In this document: piece by piece, positions 52,690 through 61,991 of the stretch
Layout of the letters: each line of letters starts with the position of its first letter
Position numbering within the stretch: position 1 is the first letter of the stretch
NCBI RefSeq assembly: GCF_029910095.1
Contig: NZ_CP094526.1
Coordinates: forward strand, 1,736,001 to 1,800,000
Origin: Bradyrhizobium sp. ISRA464
GTDB taxonomy: Bacteria; Pseudomonadota; Alphaproteobacteria; Rhizobiales; Xanthobacteraceae
Length of the DNA: 64,000 nucleotides
Direction: 5' to 3'
Translations under genes and position numbers: made by a program
Notes under the pieces: generated by a model
Database searches by the model: none
What the model was told of the DNA's origin: nothing
Seen by the model: the letters and a program-made list of their open reading frames with translations, nothing else

Positions 52690-53721
52690 CTACTCCTCCC
52701 CCTCGCGCTTGCGCAGGAGGTCCTTGGCAAGGTCGGCGAGGGCCGGGCGCGGCAGCGCGCTGAACGGAAGCGGGCGGGTGACGTCGATCGCGGCAAGGCC
52801 GAGCCGCGCGGTCAACAGGCCGTTGAGCACGCCTTCGCCGAGCCGCTGCGAGAGCTTCGCGGCGATGCCGTGGCCGAGCATCTGCTGGATCAGGCTGTCG
52901 CTCGCGGCCATGCCGCCGGTGATCGCCAGATGCGCGATCACGCGACGCATCAGGCTGATCATGCCGAGCGTGCCGGGCCGGCCGCCATAGAGCCGCGCCA
53001 GTTGCCGGATCATCCGCAACGCGGATACGAATACGAACAGCACATCGATCGCAGCGCGCGGACTGACCGCGGTGACGACGGACACGCGCTGCGCCGCCGC
53101 CGAGACCAGCCGCCGCGCTTCCTCGTCGAGCGGCGCCATCAGTTCGCGCTCGGCCAGTCGGATCATGTCGGCGCCATCGATGATGTCGTCGGTATGGCTC
53201 CGCAGCGTGTTGCGGGCGCGCGCGAGCTGCGGGGTCTGGTGCGCGAGCTTGAGCAGGTCGGCGACGATCGTCCGGCTCGCGGCGCGGTCGTCGCTGGCGA
53301 GCACCTCAGCCGCGCGCAGATGCAGCTTCTCGATGGTCGCAAGCCGCGCCAGCCCGATCGCCTCGCGCGCGATCACGACCGCCAGCGCCAACGCCGCGAC
53401 GATCGCACAGGCCAGCCCGAGGAAGCCGAGGCCCTGATTGCGTGCGAACAGGTCCTCGATCAGGTTGACGACACCGAGCCCGGTGCCGAGCAGCACGAGG
53501 CCTGCGACGGCGCCCCAGAACAGTGCGCCCCAGCGGAAACCGCGGCGCACCGGCAGCAGCGGTGCATCGATCGCAACGGGCAGTTGCGGCGGCTCGGCCT
53601 CGGGCACGATCTGGACCGTGCCGCGGGCGAAGCGGCCGCGGTCCTCCGGATCCATCACGACCACGCCGGGATCGTCGAGCTTGAACGTCGCCGGCCGCCG
53701 GTAAGGCGTCTTCTCGTTCAT
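52690..53721 (-). CDS. YcjF-type membrane protein (TIGR01620-like)
   Basis: A 343-residue protein. Two adjacent membrane helices (about 70-90 and 97-118; GALFWGAVAGLVLLGTGLGV, LGFLGLACAIVAALALAVVI) are followed by a soluble alpha-helical domain of the DUF697 kind (PRAAIDVLFVFVSALRMIRQ, then GGMAASDSLIQQMLGHG). The N-terminus is basic and Pro-rich. It overlaps the start of the YcjX-type gene product's stop by four bases, and the two are always paired in related bacteria. In Escherichia the pair is in the phage-shock neighbourhood; the role is not known. Confidence 0.92.
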   Translation of the reverse strand: MNEKTPYRRPATFKLDDPGVVVMDPEDRGRFARGTVQIVPEAEPPQLPVAIDAPLLPVRRGFRWGALFWGAVAGLVLLGTGLGVVNLIEDLFARNQGLGFLGLACAIVAALALAVVIAREAIGLARLATIEKLHLRAAEVLASDDRAASRTIVADLLKLAHQTPQLARARNTLRSHTDDIIDGADMIRLAERELMAPLDEEARRLVSAAAQRVSVVTAVSPRAAIDVLFVFVSALRMIRQLARLYGGRPGTLGMISLMRRVIAHLAITGGMAASDSLIQQMLGHGIAAKLSQRLGEGVLNGLLTARLGLAAIDVTRPLPFSALPRPALADLAKDLLRKREGEE

Positions 53722-55181
53722 CGCAGTTTGTCTCCGATCAGGAACTGGAGGGCGCGGTCAAGGCGGATGTGAGGCAGCGTGGGCTCTCCGTCGCCGTTTC
53801 TTTCCAGCTTCGGCGGGCGGAAACGCAGGAAGCGGTAATCGGCCGCCTCGGCACCCGCGCTGGAGAGGCCGCGGAATTCGCCCCGGAACAGGGCCTCGGG
53901 ATTGTCGGGCAAGTCGCCCGGAAAGGTCGCGACCTCGGCCTCGCCGTCCAGCGTCTCGCCGTTGGCGACCTCGCCCGGCGCTGGCGCGCCGAGGATCGAG
54001 GGCAGCGTGTCGCGGCCGCGCTGCACCTGCGCCTCGCGGGTGGCGCGCACCGCGGCGAGCGCCACCACGTCGATCGCGGCACCCGCATATTCGGCGCGCT
54101 CGGCGGCCTTGGCCACGATCCGCCGCAGCACGGCCTCCAGCCGGTCGTGGCTCTGATGATGCAGATGGTCGGCCTTGGTGGCCGCGAACAGGATGCGGTC
54201 GATGCGCGGCCGGAACAGCGCGCTCAGAATCGTGCTGCGGCCGATCCGGAAGCAATCGAGGATACCGGCGAGCGCAGCCTCGAGGTCGTGCAGCGCCTCT
54301 GGTCCCGCATTGAACGCGGCGAGAGCATCGGCCAGCACGATCTGGCGGTCCAGCCGCGCGAAATGGTCGCGGAAGAACGGGCGCACCACGACATCCTTGT
54401 AGGCTTCAAAGCGCCGCCGCATCATCGCCCAGAGCGAGCCGTCGGGTGCGCTCCCGCCCACGGGCACCTCGAGCGGCGCGAAGGTCAGCGCCGGCGTGCC
54501 GGCGAGATTGCCGGGCATCAGGAAGCGGCCGGGCGGCAGCAGGCTCATCGCGAAGCGTTCATCGCGGCAGGCGCGCAGATAGTCGGTGAACAGTCTTGCT
54601 TGGGCGAGCGCGGCCTGCTCGTCCTCTTTACCCTCGGGCGCGAGCGTTGCGAGATGCGCATGCCACGGCGCGGCGAGGGCGGCGCGCAGCGGCTCGCGCG
54701 ACAGCGCCAGGCTCTCCGCCGACCATCGCTCATAGCTCTTGTTCAACAGCGGCAAATCGAGCAGCCACTCGCCGGGATAATCGACGATGTCGAGGGTGAG
54801 GGTGCGGTCCGCGCCATTTTGCCGCTGATAGTCGATCACGAGCCTGAGCTCGGAAATGTCGGTGGTCGAGCTCGGCCAGCGCCGTTCCTCGATCAGGGTG
54901 CGGACATGATTCTCATAGGCGAAGCGCGGCACCGCGTCGTCGGGCTGCGGCGCGAGACGCGCGCGGGCGATCCGCCCCGAGGCATAGGCCTCGAACACCG
55001 GGAGGCGGCCGCCGCGCGTCAACCCATGCACCAGCGCCGTGATGAACACCGTCTTGCCGGCGCGCGACAGGCCAGTGACGCCGAGCCGGACCGTCGGGTT
55101 GAAGAAGCCCTCGCCATAGTCGAGCAGCGCCCGCGCCGAGAGACGCGCTTCCTCGACGATGTCAGAAAAACTGGGGGCCAT
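53718..55181 (-). CDS. YcjX-family P-loop protein
   Basis: A 487-residue NTPase; the start is the ATG at 55181 (MAPSFSDIVEEARLSARALL), because the longer frame begins with TTG. The P-loop is at residues 37-44 (GLSRAGKT), and DIVDYPGEWLLDLPLL is the Walker B region, giving a Ras-like GTPase core. FAATKADHLHHQ is the base-recognition TKAD motif for guanine, consistent with GTP. The C-terminus (LRFRPPKLERNGDGEPTLPH) is typical of YcjX. It overlaps the membrane partner gene by four bases. Likely stress-related; function unproven. Confidence 0.94.
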   Translation of the reverse strand: MAPSFSDIVEEARLSARALLDYGEGFFNPTVRLGVTGLSRAGKTVFITALVHGLTRGGRLPVFEAYASGRIARARLAPQPDDAVPRFAYENHVRTLIEERRWPSSTTDISELRLVIDYQRQNGADRTLTLDIVDYPGEWLLDLPLLNKSYERWSAESLALSREPLRAALAAPWHAHLATLAPEGKEDEQAALAQARLFTDYLRACRDERFAMSLLPPGRFLMPGNLAGTPALTFAPLEVPVGGSAPDGSLWAMMRRRFEAYKDVVVRPFFRDHFARLDRQIVLADALAAFNAGPEALHDLEAALAGILDCFRIGRSTILSALFRPRIDRILFAATKADHLHHQSHDRLEAVLRRIVAKAAERAEYAGAAIDVVALAAVRATREAQVQRGRDTLPSILGAPAPGEVANGETLDGEAEVATFPGDLPDNPEALFRGEFRGLSSAGAEAADYRFLRFRPPKLERNGDGEPTLPHIRLDRALQFLIGDKLR

Positions 55182-55359
55182 GAAGGACTGGAGAAACCCG
55201 GCGGGAGGGGCCAAATAAGGCGGGCGGTAACCCGCAAGGTGGCGATTGTCGGGCCAAAATCAAGCTTCACATTTCCGGCGCCTTTGCAGGCGAGGGGTTG
55301 AGCGCGCTGCCGCTCCGGTGATACCGATGTTTAATTGGCACTGAGGAAAGCGTCCCGGA

Positions 55360-56055
55360 ATGACGATCTTCCGCCTGAAGCAACTCGCATCGACCTCGAT
55401 CCACGCGGCCGGCGCCGCGCTGTGGAACTATGACCGCGCCGAGCTGATCGCGGACGGCGTCGTTCATATCGTCGGCGTCTGCTTTGGGCTGGTCGCCGCC
55501 ACCGCGTTGATCGTGCTGACCGCGGTCTATGCCAGCGGCTTCGACATTGCCGTGGTGTCGGTCTATGTCGCCGGCCTGCTCGCGATGCTGGGGCTGTCGG
55601 CGACCTATAATCTTTGGCCGGTGTCGCGTGCGAAATGGGTGCTGCGGCGCTTCGATCACTCGGCGATCTATCTGTTGATCGCGGCGACCTACACGCCGTT
55701 CATCGTGGAACTGAAGAACAGCTATTTCGCGATCGCGCTGCTCGTCGGCGTCTGGTGCGTGGCGATCGTCGGCATCTGGCTGAAGCTTGCCTATCCCGGC
55801 CGCTTCGACCGCCTCTCGGTCGGGCTCTATCTCGCGATGGGCTGGAGCGGCATCATGCTCCGTGACGCTGTGGTGAAGGCATTGCCGGGCATAGCGCTCG
55901 GCTTCGTGCTCGCCGGCGGCATCCTGTACAGCCTTGGCGTGATCTTCCACACCTGGCGGCGGCTGCGCTTCCAGAACGCAATCTGGCACTGCTTCGTGCT
56001 GCTCGGCGCGGCCTGCCACTACACGGCCGTGGTTGACGTCGTGCTGGCGAGCTGA
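55360..56055 (+). CDS. Hemolysin III/TrhA-family membrane protein
   Basis: A 231-residue protein with seven membrane helices. The family's conserved residues are seen: ELIADGVVHIVGVCFG near the start, STYN-like SATYNLWPVSRAKWVLRRFD, DHSAIYLLIAATYTPF, and the C-terminal AIWHCFVLLGAACHY, which hold the metal-binding His and Asp of the PAQR fold. In Escherichia TrhA is linked to membrane fluidity balance; haemolysis is not implied. It is divergent from the YcjX gene and probably monocistronic. Confidence 0.92.
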   Translation: MTIFRLKQLASTSIHAAGAALWNYDRAELIADGVVHIVGVCFGLVAATALIVLTAVYASGFDIAVVSVYVAGLLAMLGLSATYNLWPVSRAKWVLRRFDHSAIYLLIAATYTPFIVELKNSYFAIALLVGVWCVAIVGIWLKLAYPGRFDRLSVGLYLAMGWSGIMLRDAVVKALPGIALGFVLAGGILYSLGVIFHTWRRLRFQNAIWHCFVLLGAACHYTAVVDVVLAS

Positions 56056-56250
56056 GCGTCAGGCCGACCACATCGGCATCCGGACCCGGCGGACGGGTCC
56101 GTGCAAAATCGCGGCCGCTCTCTTTCGAAAAGATCATGCATCGGCAAAAGTTGGGTTATCATGATCCCTCTTTGTTGGAGCATCTGTTCGGAAAGCCGGC
56201 TTCCACTTTTCCGGATCATGCTCTGGGATCAAGATATCGGGAGGATGGCC

Positions 56251-57045
56251 ATGCAGGTGGCGGGTAAAATCGTGGTGGTCACCGGCGGTGGCAATGGCAT
56301 CGGCAAGGCGCTGTGCGAGGCGTTCCATGCCGCCGGCGCGTCCAAGGTCGTGGTGGTCGATCTCGATCATGCGGCCGCCGAGAAGGTCGCCGCCTCGGTC
56401 GGCGGCGCCGCGTTCAAATGCGATGTCGGGCAGGAGAAGAACGTCCTGCATGTGATCGAGGCGACCGAGCGGATGTTCGGCCCGATCGGGCTGTTCTGCT
56501 CCAATGCCGGCATCGGCGGCGGCTTCGATCCGCTGTCGGTGAATGCCGGCGGCACCTCGGACGAGCCGTGGTCGCGGAGCTGGGCGATCCACGTCATGGC
56601 GCATGTCTATGCCGCGCGGCATCTGGTGCCACGCATGAAGGCGCGCGGCGGCGGATATTTCCTGAACACGATTTCCGCCGCAGGCCTGCTGTCGCAGGTC
56701 GGCAGCCCGGCCTATTCGACCACCAAGCACGCGGCGGTCGGTTTCGCCGAGAACCTCGCAATCTCGCATCGTGCCGACAACATCAAGGTCTCGATTCTCT
56801 GCCCGCAGGGCGTCGACACCAACATGCTGCGCTCGATCCCGAAGGGCCCGCAATCCGGCGACGGCGATCTGACGCCGGAGCAGGTCGCGCAGGACGCGCT
56901 GAAAGGCATTGAGCAGGAGACGTTCCTGATCCTGCCGCACCCGCAGGTGCTCGGCTATATGCGCAAGAAGACCGAGAACTACGACCGCTGGATCGGCGGC
57001 ATGGCCAAGATCCAGGCCAAGATGCGCGAGGCGCACGGGAAGTAA
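56251..57045 (+). CDS. Short-chain dehydrogenase/reductase
   Basis: A 264-residue SDR; the start is the ATG at 56251 ([18 protein letters not shown]) because GGGAGG lies seven bases upstream, whereas the ATG at 56245 is too close to it. Cofactor motif TGGGNGIG (11-18), [14 protein letters not shown] for the adenosine ribose (an Asp here favours NAD), NAG in [10 protein letters not shown], and the catalytic Y155 and K159 (YSTTK). It oxidises an alcohol or reduces a ketone. No pathway context is visible: the neighbours are hemolysin III and a repeat-containing gap. Confidence 0.92.
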   Translation: MQVAGKIVVVTGGGNGIGKALCEAFHAAGASKVVVVDLDHAAAEKVAASVGGAAFKCDVGQEKNVLHVIEATERMFGPIGLFCSNAGIGGGFDPLSVNAGGTSDEPWSRSWAIHVMAHVYAARHLVPRMKARGGGYFLNTISAAGLLSQVGSPAYSTTKHAAVGFAENLAISHRADNIKVSILCPQGVDTNMLRSIPKGPQSGDGDLTPEQVAQDALKGIEQETFLILPHPQVLGYMRKKTENYDRWIGGMAKIQAKMREAHGK

Positions 57046-57143
57046 TCGAAGGCAAGGGTGGCGAGCGCGTGTGTTGCAGCCTCACCGTGATTGCGAGGGC
57101 GAAGGTGTCGCTAGCCGTTCGTGTAAGGTGAGCACACAGGTCA

Positions 57144-57174
57144 GGCTCCCTCCCCCGCAAGGGGGGAGGGAGCC
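57144..57174. repeat. Perfect hairpin (GGCTCCCTCCCCC type)
   Basis: GGCTCCCTCCCCC (57144-57156) and GGGGGAGGGAGCC (57162-57174) pair over 13 bases with a five-base loop. It lies between two convergent genes. The G/C-rich stem could end transcripts from both sides, but no T-run is present. It resembles the core of the other CTCCCC-type repeats here. Confidence 0.65.
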
Positions 57175-57278
57175 CTGCCACCGGTGCGTCCCTTACGTGT
57201 TTGCGGAGGCGTCGATCGCTTCGCTGCATGGCACGGAGAAAGCAACGCTTTGCGGCTGCCGCGCGGCGTCTGTTGCCG

Positions 57279-57812
57279 TCACTTGATCAGCGCGATCGCC
57301 TCGCGAAACCGCTTGTGCTCCGCGGTTTCCAGCCATTCGAACACAACCATCTCGGTGGTCACGATCTCCGCGCCGTGCCGCTCCATGCGGCGGATTGCGG
57401 TTTCCTTGTCCTCGAGGCGGCGCGAGCCGAGCGCGTCGCGCACGACGTAGACCTTGCGCTTCGCGTCGAGCAGACCCAGCACGGTCTGCTGCACGCACAC
57501 GTGTGCCTCGCAGCCCGCGACGATGACATGCCTGTCGCCGGCGACTGCCTCGAGGAATTCAGGCTCGCGGACCGCATCGAACGTCATCTTGTGGATCAGG
57601 CGGGCCTCGCTGACCGCCAGTTCGGCGACGGTTGCGCCGAGACCCTTCGCGTTCTGCTCGGTGAAGACGGTCGGAATGTTCATCAGCTCCGCCATGTCGA
57701 TCAACCGCCTGGCGTTCCTGATCGCCGTGGCGCCCTCATGGATCGCCGGCATCAGGCGGGATTGGAAGTCGACGATCAGGAGCAGCGATCGTCGTGGATC
57801 GATCGTCAGCAT
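57279..57812 (-). CDS. Isochorismatase-family cysteine hydrolase
   Basis: A 177-residue hydrolase of the isochorismatase fold. The catalytic triad is D15 (LLIVDFQSRL), K75 (LIHKMTF) and C106 (GCEAHVCVQQT). The family hydrolyses amides, imides or isochorismate; with only 177 residues it is more like nicotinamidase or uncharacterised YcaC-type enzymes than EntB. It follows the TetR regulator by four bases in the same direction, so the two form an operon, divergent from the HpaB/AbfD-like gene. The product of one enzyme may be the substrate of the other. Confidence 0.92.
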   Translation of the reverse strand: MLTIDPRRSLLLIVDFQSRLMPAIHEGATAIRNARRLIDMAELMNIPTVFTEQNAKGLGATVAELAVSEARLIHKMTFDAVREPEFLEAVAGDRHVIVAGCEAHVCVQQTVLGLLDAKRKVYVVRDALGSRRLEDKETAIRRMERHGAEIVTTEMVVFEWLETAEHKRFREAIALIK

Positions 57813-57816
57813 GGCG

Positions 57817-58437
57817 TCACTCCTTGCCGAGTTGCGCGATCTTGTCGCGGAGATAGGCGTCCATCAGATCGGGCGCCGAGGCGCCGAACATCCTGATGCG
57901 GCCGGTGTGCAGCAACAGCAGCAGGCCAGTCGCGTGGGCGAAGCAGTCCACCATCACGGTGTTGGCCTTTTGTCGCGATGCGCCAAGCGCTTCGGCCGCT
58001 TCCGCGATCGGATGCAAGGCAGCCTCGAGCGCGGCGTTCAGCTCCCGGTCGCGATTGTGGCCGAGCCCGGCCGGTTTCATGCCGCCCCGGAACAAATAGA
58101 AGCCGAGGTCGAGGTCGCGCGGATTGTCAGCATAATAGCGGAAGAAGGCCATGCCTGCGGAGTGCAGCCGTTGCCTGGCACCGCGCGTCGCCGCGACAGC
58201 GGCGCTGACCGCTTCGCCCAACGAGGCCAGCGATTGCCGCAGCACCTCGGCATAGATCGCTTCCTTGGAATCGAAGTGGAAGTAGAGCGCCGCCGGCGTG
58301 TAGCCGGCGCGCGTCGCGATCGCCCGCAGGCTTGCGCCTTCGAGGCCTTCTTCCGCGAACACGCTGCGCGCCGCGTCGAGAATCAGCTCCCGCTTGTGCC
58401 GGCTGACCGCTTCCTTCCTGTTCTCGCGCGTCTGCAT
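57817..58437 (-). CDS. TetR-family transcriptional regulator
   Basis: A 206-residue regulator from the ATG at 58437 (MQTRENRKEAVSRHKRELIL). The DNA-binding domain is standard (AARSVFAEEGLEGASLRAIA, then GYTPAALYFHFDSKEAIYAE). The ligand-binding part is helical and not assignable. It is divergent from the flavoprotein gene; two matching dyads lie between them, so it very likely represses both that gene and its own operon. The inducer is probably an aromatic acid or CoA ester; that is inference from context. Confidence 0.92.
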   Translation of the reverse strand: MQTRENRKEAVSRHKRELILDAARSVFAEEGLEGASLRAIATRAGYTPAALYFHFDSKEAIYAEVLRQSLASLGEAVSAAVAATRGARQRLHSAGMAFFRYYADNPRDLDLGFYLFRGGMKPAGLGHNRDRELNAALEAALHPIAEAAEALGASRQKANTVMVDCFAHATGLLLLLHTGRIRMFGASAPDLMDAYLRDKIAQLGKE

Positions 58438-58464
58438 CGTCGGCCGATTCCATCCTTGACTCGA

Positions 58465-58499
58465 TTCTAACGTCGTTAGATAATTTAACAATGTTAGAA
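58465..58499. promoter_or_regulatory. Tandem operator between tetR and the flavoprotein gene
   Basis: Two dyads of the same design lie 18 bases apart centre to centre: TCTAACGTCGTTAGA (58466-58480) and TTTAACAATGTTAGA (58484-58498). Both fit (T/C)TAACnnnGTTAG. They sit in an AT-rich stretch between the divergent starts (58437 and 58523). This is a typical TetR-type operator and should overlap the promoters. Confidence 0.8.
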
Positions 58500-58522
58500 T
58501 AAATGAGCAAGGGAGGAGCGCC

Positions 58523-60070
58523 ATGCTGATGACGGCCGCCGACTACCGGGAGTCCCTGCGCCGCTACAAGCCGCGCGTGTTCGTCAACGGCAGTGCCGTT
58601 GCGAGCGTCGCGGACGAGCCGTTGCTGGCGCCCGGCATCGCGGGCGTCGGCGTGACCTACGATTTTGCCCATCGCGCCGAGTATGCGCCGATCATGACGG
58701 CGCGGCAGGGCACCTCGGGCAAGACCGTCAATCGCATGCTCCACATCAACGAGAGCTCGCAGGACTTGCTCTACAAGCTCGAGGCGGTGCGGCTGGTCTG
58801 CAAGACGTCGGGTTGCGCGCAGCGCTACCTCACCCACGATGCGCTCAACGGCCTCTACCAGGCGACCAGGCTGACCGACGATCGCCACGGCACCGACTAC
58901 AGCCAGCGCTTTCTCAATTATCTGCACGAGGTCCAGGACAACGACCTGACGCTCGGCGTCGCGATGACCGACGCGAAGGGTGACCGCTCGAAACGCCCGG
59001 GCCTGCAGGCCAATTCCGATGTCTATGTGCACATCAAGGAACGCCGGAAAGACGGCATCGTGATCCGCGGCACCAAGGCGATCGTCACTGGCGCGCCTTA
59101 TATGCACGAATTCCTGGTGATGCCGTGCCGGACCCATGTGCCTGATGACAAGGATTTTGCAGTGTGCTGTGCGGTGCCGGTCGATGCGCCCGGCGTCACG
59201 ATCATCGCGCGCCCGGCTGGCCGTCCAGGCGAAGCGTCCGCGAAATTCTCGGCAAGGTATGGCCAGTCGGTCGGCGTCGTTGTCTTCGACGACGTGTTCG
59301 TGCCGCATGATCGCGTCTTCCTCGCCGGCGAGACCGAGGAGGGCGGTTTTCTCACCACCTCCTATGCCACGCACCATCGGCATTCCTGCATCGGAGCGCG
59401 CGCCGGGTTCGGCGATCTGCTGATCGGCGCGGGTGCGCTGATGATCGAGGCGAACGGGCTCGATGCGGAGAAGCATGCGCATATCCGCGAGGCGATGGTC
59501 GAGCTCATCACCATCACCGAGAGCTTTTACGCCTGCGGCGTCGCGTCCTCGGTCTACTGCACGAAGGACCCGGCCGGGTCGGTGATGCCGGATGCGGTGT
59601 TCTCGAACATCGGCAAGCTGCTGCTGGCGACGAAGATCTACGACATGCACCGTGTGGCGCATTATGTCTCCGGCGGACTGATTGTCGCGCTGCCGGGGCC
59701 GGACGAGGACCACAATCCGGAGACGCGCGCATCGCTCGCCGCGGTCATGGGCGGACGTCCGGACATCCCGAGCGAGCAGCGCGCCGAGGTGGCGCGGCTG
59801 ATCGAGGACCTTACCGTCTCGCATGAGGCCGGCTGGTATTCGGTGATCTCGCTGCACGGCGGTGGCTCCCCGGAAGCGATGAAGCGCGAGATCTGGCGCA
59901 ATTATCCAGTCATGGAGAAGGCCGAATTGGTTGAGAACCTGCTCGGCCGCGGCCTCGTCGACGAGGGGCGCCGGGTGTCAAAGCAGCCGGGACGCTGCTG
60001 CGCCACCGGCTGCGAGGTGCCGGAGCCATTCGCGCCGGCATTGGAGCGGGAGCCGGTGCCCTCGCACTAG
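58523..60070 (+). CDS. HpaB/AbfD-family flavoprotein with altered cluster ligands
   Basis: A 515-residue protein with the acyl-CoA dehydrogenase-like fold of 4-hydroxyphenylacetate 3-monooxygenase and 4-hydroxybutyryl-CoA dehydratase. Against Clostridium AbfD, recalled from memory, it aligns well (NDLTLGVAMTDAKGDRSKRP, VVVFDDVFVPHDRVFLAGE, HGGGSPEAMKRE). AbfD binds a [4Fe-4S] cluster with C99, C103, H292 and C299. Here the matching residues are C98, Y102, H285 and A292, with an extra Cys at 289. The cluster is therefore probably absent or different. A flavin-dependent hydroxylase role is possible, and the original dehydratase role is doubtful. Regulated by the divergent TetR gene. Confidence 0.87.
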   Translation: MLMTAADYRESLRRYKPRVFVNGSAVASVADEPLLAPGIAGVGVTYDFAHRAEYAPIMTARQGTSGKTVNRMLHINESSQDLLYKLEAVRLVCKTSGCAQRYLTHDALNGLYQATRLTDDRHGTDYSQRFLNYLHEVQDNDLTLGVAMTDAKGDRSKRPGLQANSDVYVHIKERRKDGIVIRGTKAIVTGAPYMHEFLVMPCRTHVPDDKDFAVCCAVPVDAPGVTIIARPAGRPGEASAKFSARYGQSVGVVVFDDVFVPHDRVFLAGETEEGGFLTTSYATHHRHSCIGARAGFGDLLIGAGALMIEANGLDAEKHAHIREAMVELITITESFYACGVASSVYCTKDPAGSVMPDAVFSNIGKLLLATKIYDMHRVAHYVSGGLIVALPGPDEDHNPETRASLAAVMGGRPDIPSEQRAEVARLIEDLTVSHEAGWYSVISLHGGGSPEAMKREIWRNYPVMEKAELVENLLGRGLVDEGRRVSKQPGRCCATGCEVPEPFAPALEREPVPSH

Positions 60071-60110
60071 ACAAGATCGGTCTACTTCGAATCGAGCAAC
60101 GGCCTCCGCT

Positions 60111-60256
60111 TCACCTCGCCCCGCGTGCGGGGAGAGGTCGGAACGCATCGTTAGATGCGTTCCGGGTGAGGGGGAGTCACCGCAAACGCAGCTATCGCCG
60201 TATACGCGGAGAGGGCCCCTCACCCCAACCTCTCCCCGTAAGAACGGGGCGAGGGA
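60111..60256. repeat. Composite inverted repeat (CCTCGCCCCG/CTCTCCCC type)
   Basis: TCACCTCGCCCCGCGTGCGG and GGAGAGG open the element; CCTCTCCCCGTAAGAACGG and GGCGAGGGA close it in reverse. A perfect hairpin, GGAACGCATC (60140-60149) with GATGCGTTCC (60154-60163), lies on the left side. It occupies most of the gap between two convergent genes. Confidence 0.7.
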
Positions 60257-60329
60257 GCGCGGCGCCGTCGCGGTTGCCATTCGACCCAAACTCATTGCGC
60301 TTTAGCGAAGGCAGCCGTCGCCACTGCGC

Positions 60330-61958
60330 TCAGCTCTTCTGCGCGTAGAGCAGCGGCACCGCGGAATCCACCATCACCTCAATGAGGCTCGCGCCCTGGT
60401 GCGAGAGGCCGCGCTTGTAAGCGCTGGCGAGATCGGCCGATTTCGTCACCCGCACCGCGTCGCAGCCCATGCCGTCCGCGAGCTTGACGAAATCGATGCC
60501 GGGCAATTCCAGGCCCGGCACGTTGCGCACCTGCATCACCTGGCTGAACGAGCGCATCGCGCCGTAGCCGGAATTGTTCATGACCACGACCGTCAGCGGC
60601 AGCTTGCGTTGCGCTGCGGTCCACAGCGCCTGGATCGAATACATCGCCGAGCCGTCGCCGATCAGGCAGACGGTGCGTCCCTCGCGGCGGCCGAGCGCCA
60701 TGCCGACCGCGGCGGGCAGGCTGTAGCCGAGGCCGCCGCTCGCCATGGTGTAGAAGCTGTCCTGACCGCGCATCGGCATCACCTTCTGCATCAGGGGACG
60801 GTGCGACGGCACTTCCTCGACCAGCGCATCCTGAGGGCCCATCGCGGCCGAGAGCGCATGCAGCGCATATTCGGCGGGGATCGGGTCGCTTCCGGCGGGC
60901 GCCGGCGGCAAGATGCGGCCCGCGGGTGCGGCACGCTTCGTCTCGGGCAGCATGTCGAGCAGTGTCGACAGCGCCGGCTTCATGGTGGCGATGATGCTGC
61001 GGCCCGTGGGCGTCATCGCGGCGGCGTCGGGATCGTCGGTGATCTGGAAGATCGTGGTCGATCCGTCGAAGATCGCGGCATGGCCCTCGACATGGAAGGT
61101 GAACACCGGCGCGCCGATCACGACGACGAGATCATAGTCGCGCAGCGCATCTGACAGCTGGCCGGGTGAGGCGTGCAGGAAGCCGGCGAACTGCGGATGG
61201 TGCTCGGGGAACGAGCAGCGCGCCGAAAACGGGCTGACCCAGACCGCCGCCTTGGCCTTCTCGGCGACCTTCACCATCAGGTCGACGGCTTCCGCGCGAT
61301 CGACGGCGGGACCGACGACGAGGGCAGGGCGCTTGGCGTCGCCGAGCGCAGCCACCAGGGCCTGCATCGCGGAGGGATCGGGGCCGATCTCGCGGCTGAC
61401 CTGGCGCGCCTCGAGCGGCTGCGTCGCATGGTTCCAGTCGTCGATCGGCACCGAGACGAAGGTCGGCCCGCACGGCGGCTGCATCGCGACATAATAGGCG
61501 CGCGCGATCGCGGCCGGCACGTCCTCCGCGCGCGCCGGTTCGACCGCGAACTTCACATAAGGCCGCGGAAATTCCGAAGCACGCTCGGCATAGAGGAACG
61601 CCTGCAGCGGCATGATCGAGCGCGCCTGCTGTCCCGCGGTGATCACGAGCGGGGTCTGGTTGCGATAGGCGTTGTAGATGTTGCCGAGAGCGTTGCCGAC
61701 GCCGGCCGCCGAATGCAGATTGACGAAGCCGGCATTGCGCGTTGCCAGCGCGTAGCCGTCGGCCATGCCGACGACCGAAGCCTCCTGCAGGCCGAGCACA
61801 TAGTCGATGTCGTCGGGCCAGTCGCTCAGGAACGGCAGCTCGGTCGAGCCGGGATTGCCGAACACGCGTCCGATGCCCCACGCGCGGAGGAGGCCGAAGG
61901 TGGCGTCCTTGACGGTGACGGCCTTGCCTTTCGTGGCGGCGGGCTTGCGGGATGACAT
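60330..61958 (-). CDS. mdlC: Benzoylformate decarboxylase
   Basis: A 542-residue ThDP-dependent decarboxylase. It matches Pseudomonas MdlC, recalled from memory, along its length, and the catalytic residues are all kept: S38 (FGNPGSTELPFL), E59 (LQEASVVG), H82 (LHSAAGVGNA) and H289 (GAPVFTFHVEG). The ThDP/Mg motif is IGDGSAMYSIQALWTAAQRK. It decarboxylates benzoylformate to benzaldehyde in mandelate breakdown. The other mandelate genes are not in the window, so the enzyme may act on a related aryl-oxo acid here. Repeats flank it on both sides. Confidence 0.9.
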   Translation of the reverse strand: MSSRKPAATKGKAVTVKDATFGLLRAWGIGRVFGNPGSTELPFLSDWPDDIDYVLGLQEASVVGMADGYALATRNAGFVNLHSAAGVGNALGNIYNAYRNQTPLVITAGQQARSIMPLQAFLYAERASEFPRPYVKFAVEPARAEDVPAAIARAYYVAMQPPCGPTFVSVPIDDWNHATQPLEARQVSREIGPDPSAMQALVAALGDAKRPALVVGPAVDRAEAVDLMVKVAEKAKAAVWVSPFSARCSFPEHHPQFAGFLHASPGQLSDALRDYDLVVVIGAPVFTFHVEGHAAIFDGSTTIFQITDDPDAAAMTPTGRSIIATMKPALSTLLDMLPETKRAAPAGRILPPAPAGSDPIPAEYALHALSAAMGPQDALVEEVPSHRPLMQKVMPMRGQDSFYTMASGGLGYSLPAAVGMALGRREGRTVCLIGDGSAMYSIQALWTAAQRKLPLTVVVMNNSGYGAMRSFSQVMQVRNVPGLELPGIDFVKLADGMGCDAVRVTKSADLASAYKRGLSHQGASLIEVMVDSAVPLLYAQKS

Positions 61959-61991
61959 CGGGCGGCTCCCATTTCCAGTCTGTTACGTTCC

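Noticed and set aside
57144..57174. Rho-independent terminator
   Set aside because: The stem is strong but no T-run follows on either strand, so it is listed as a repeat.
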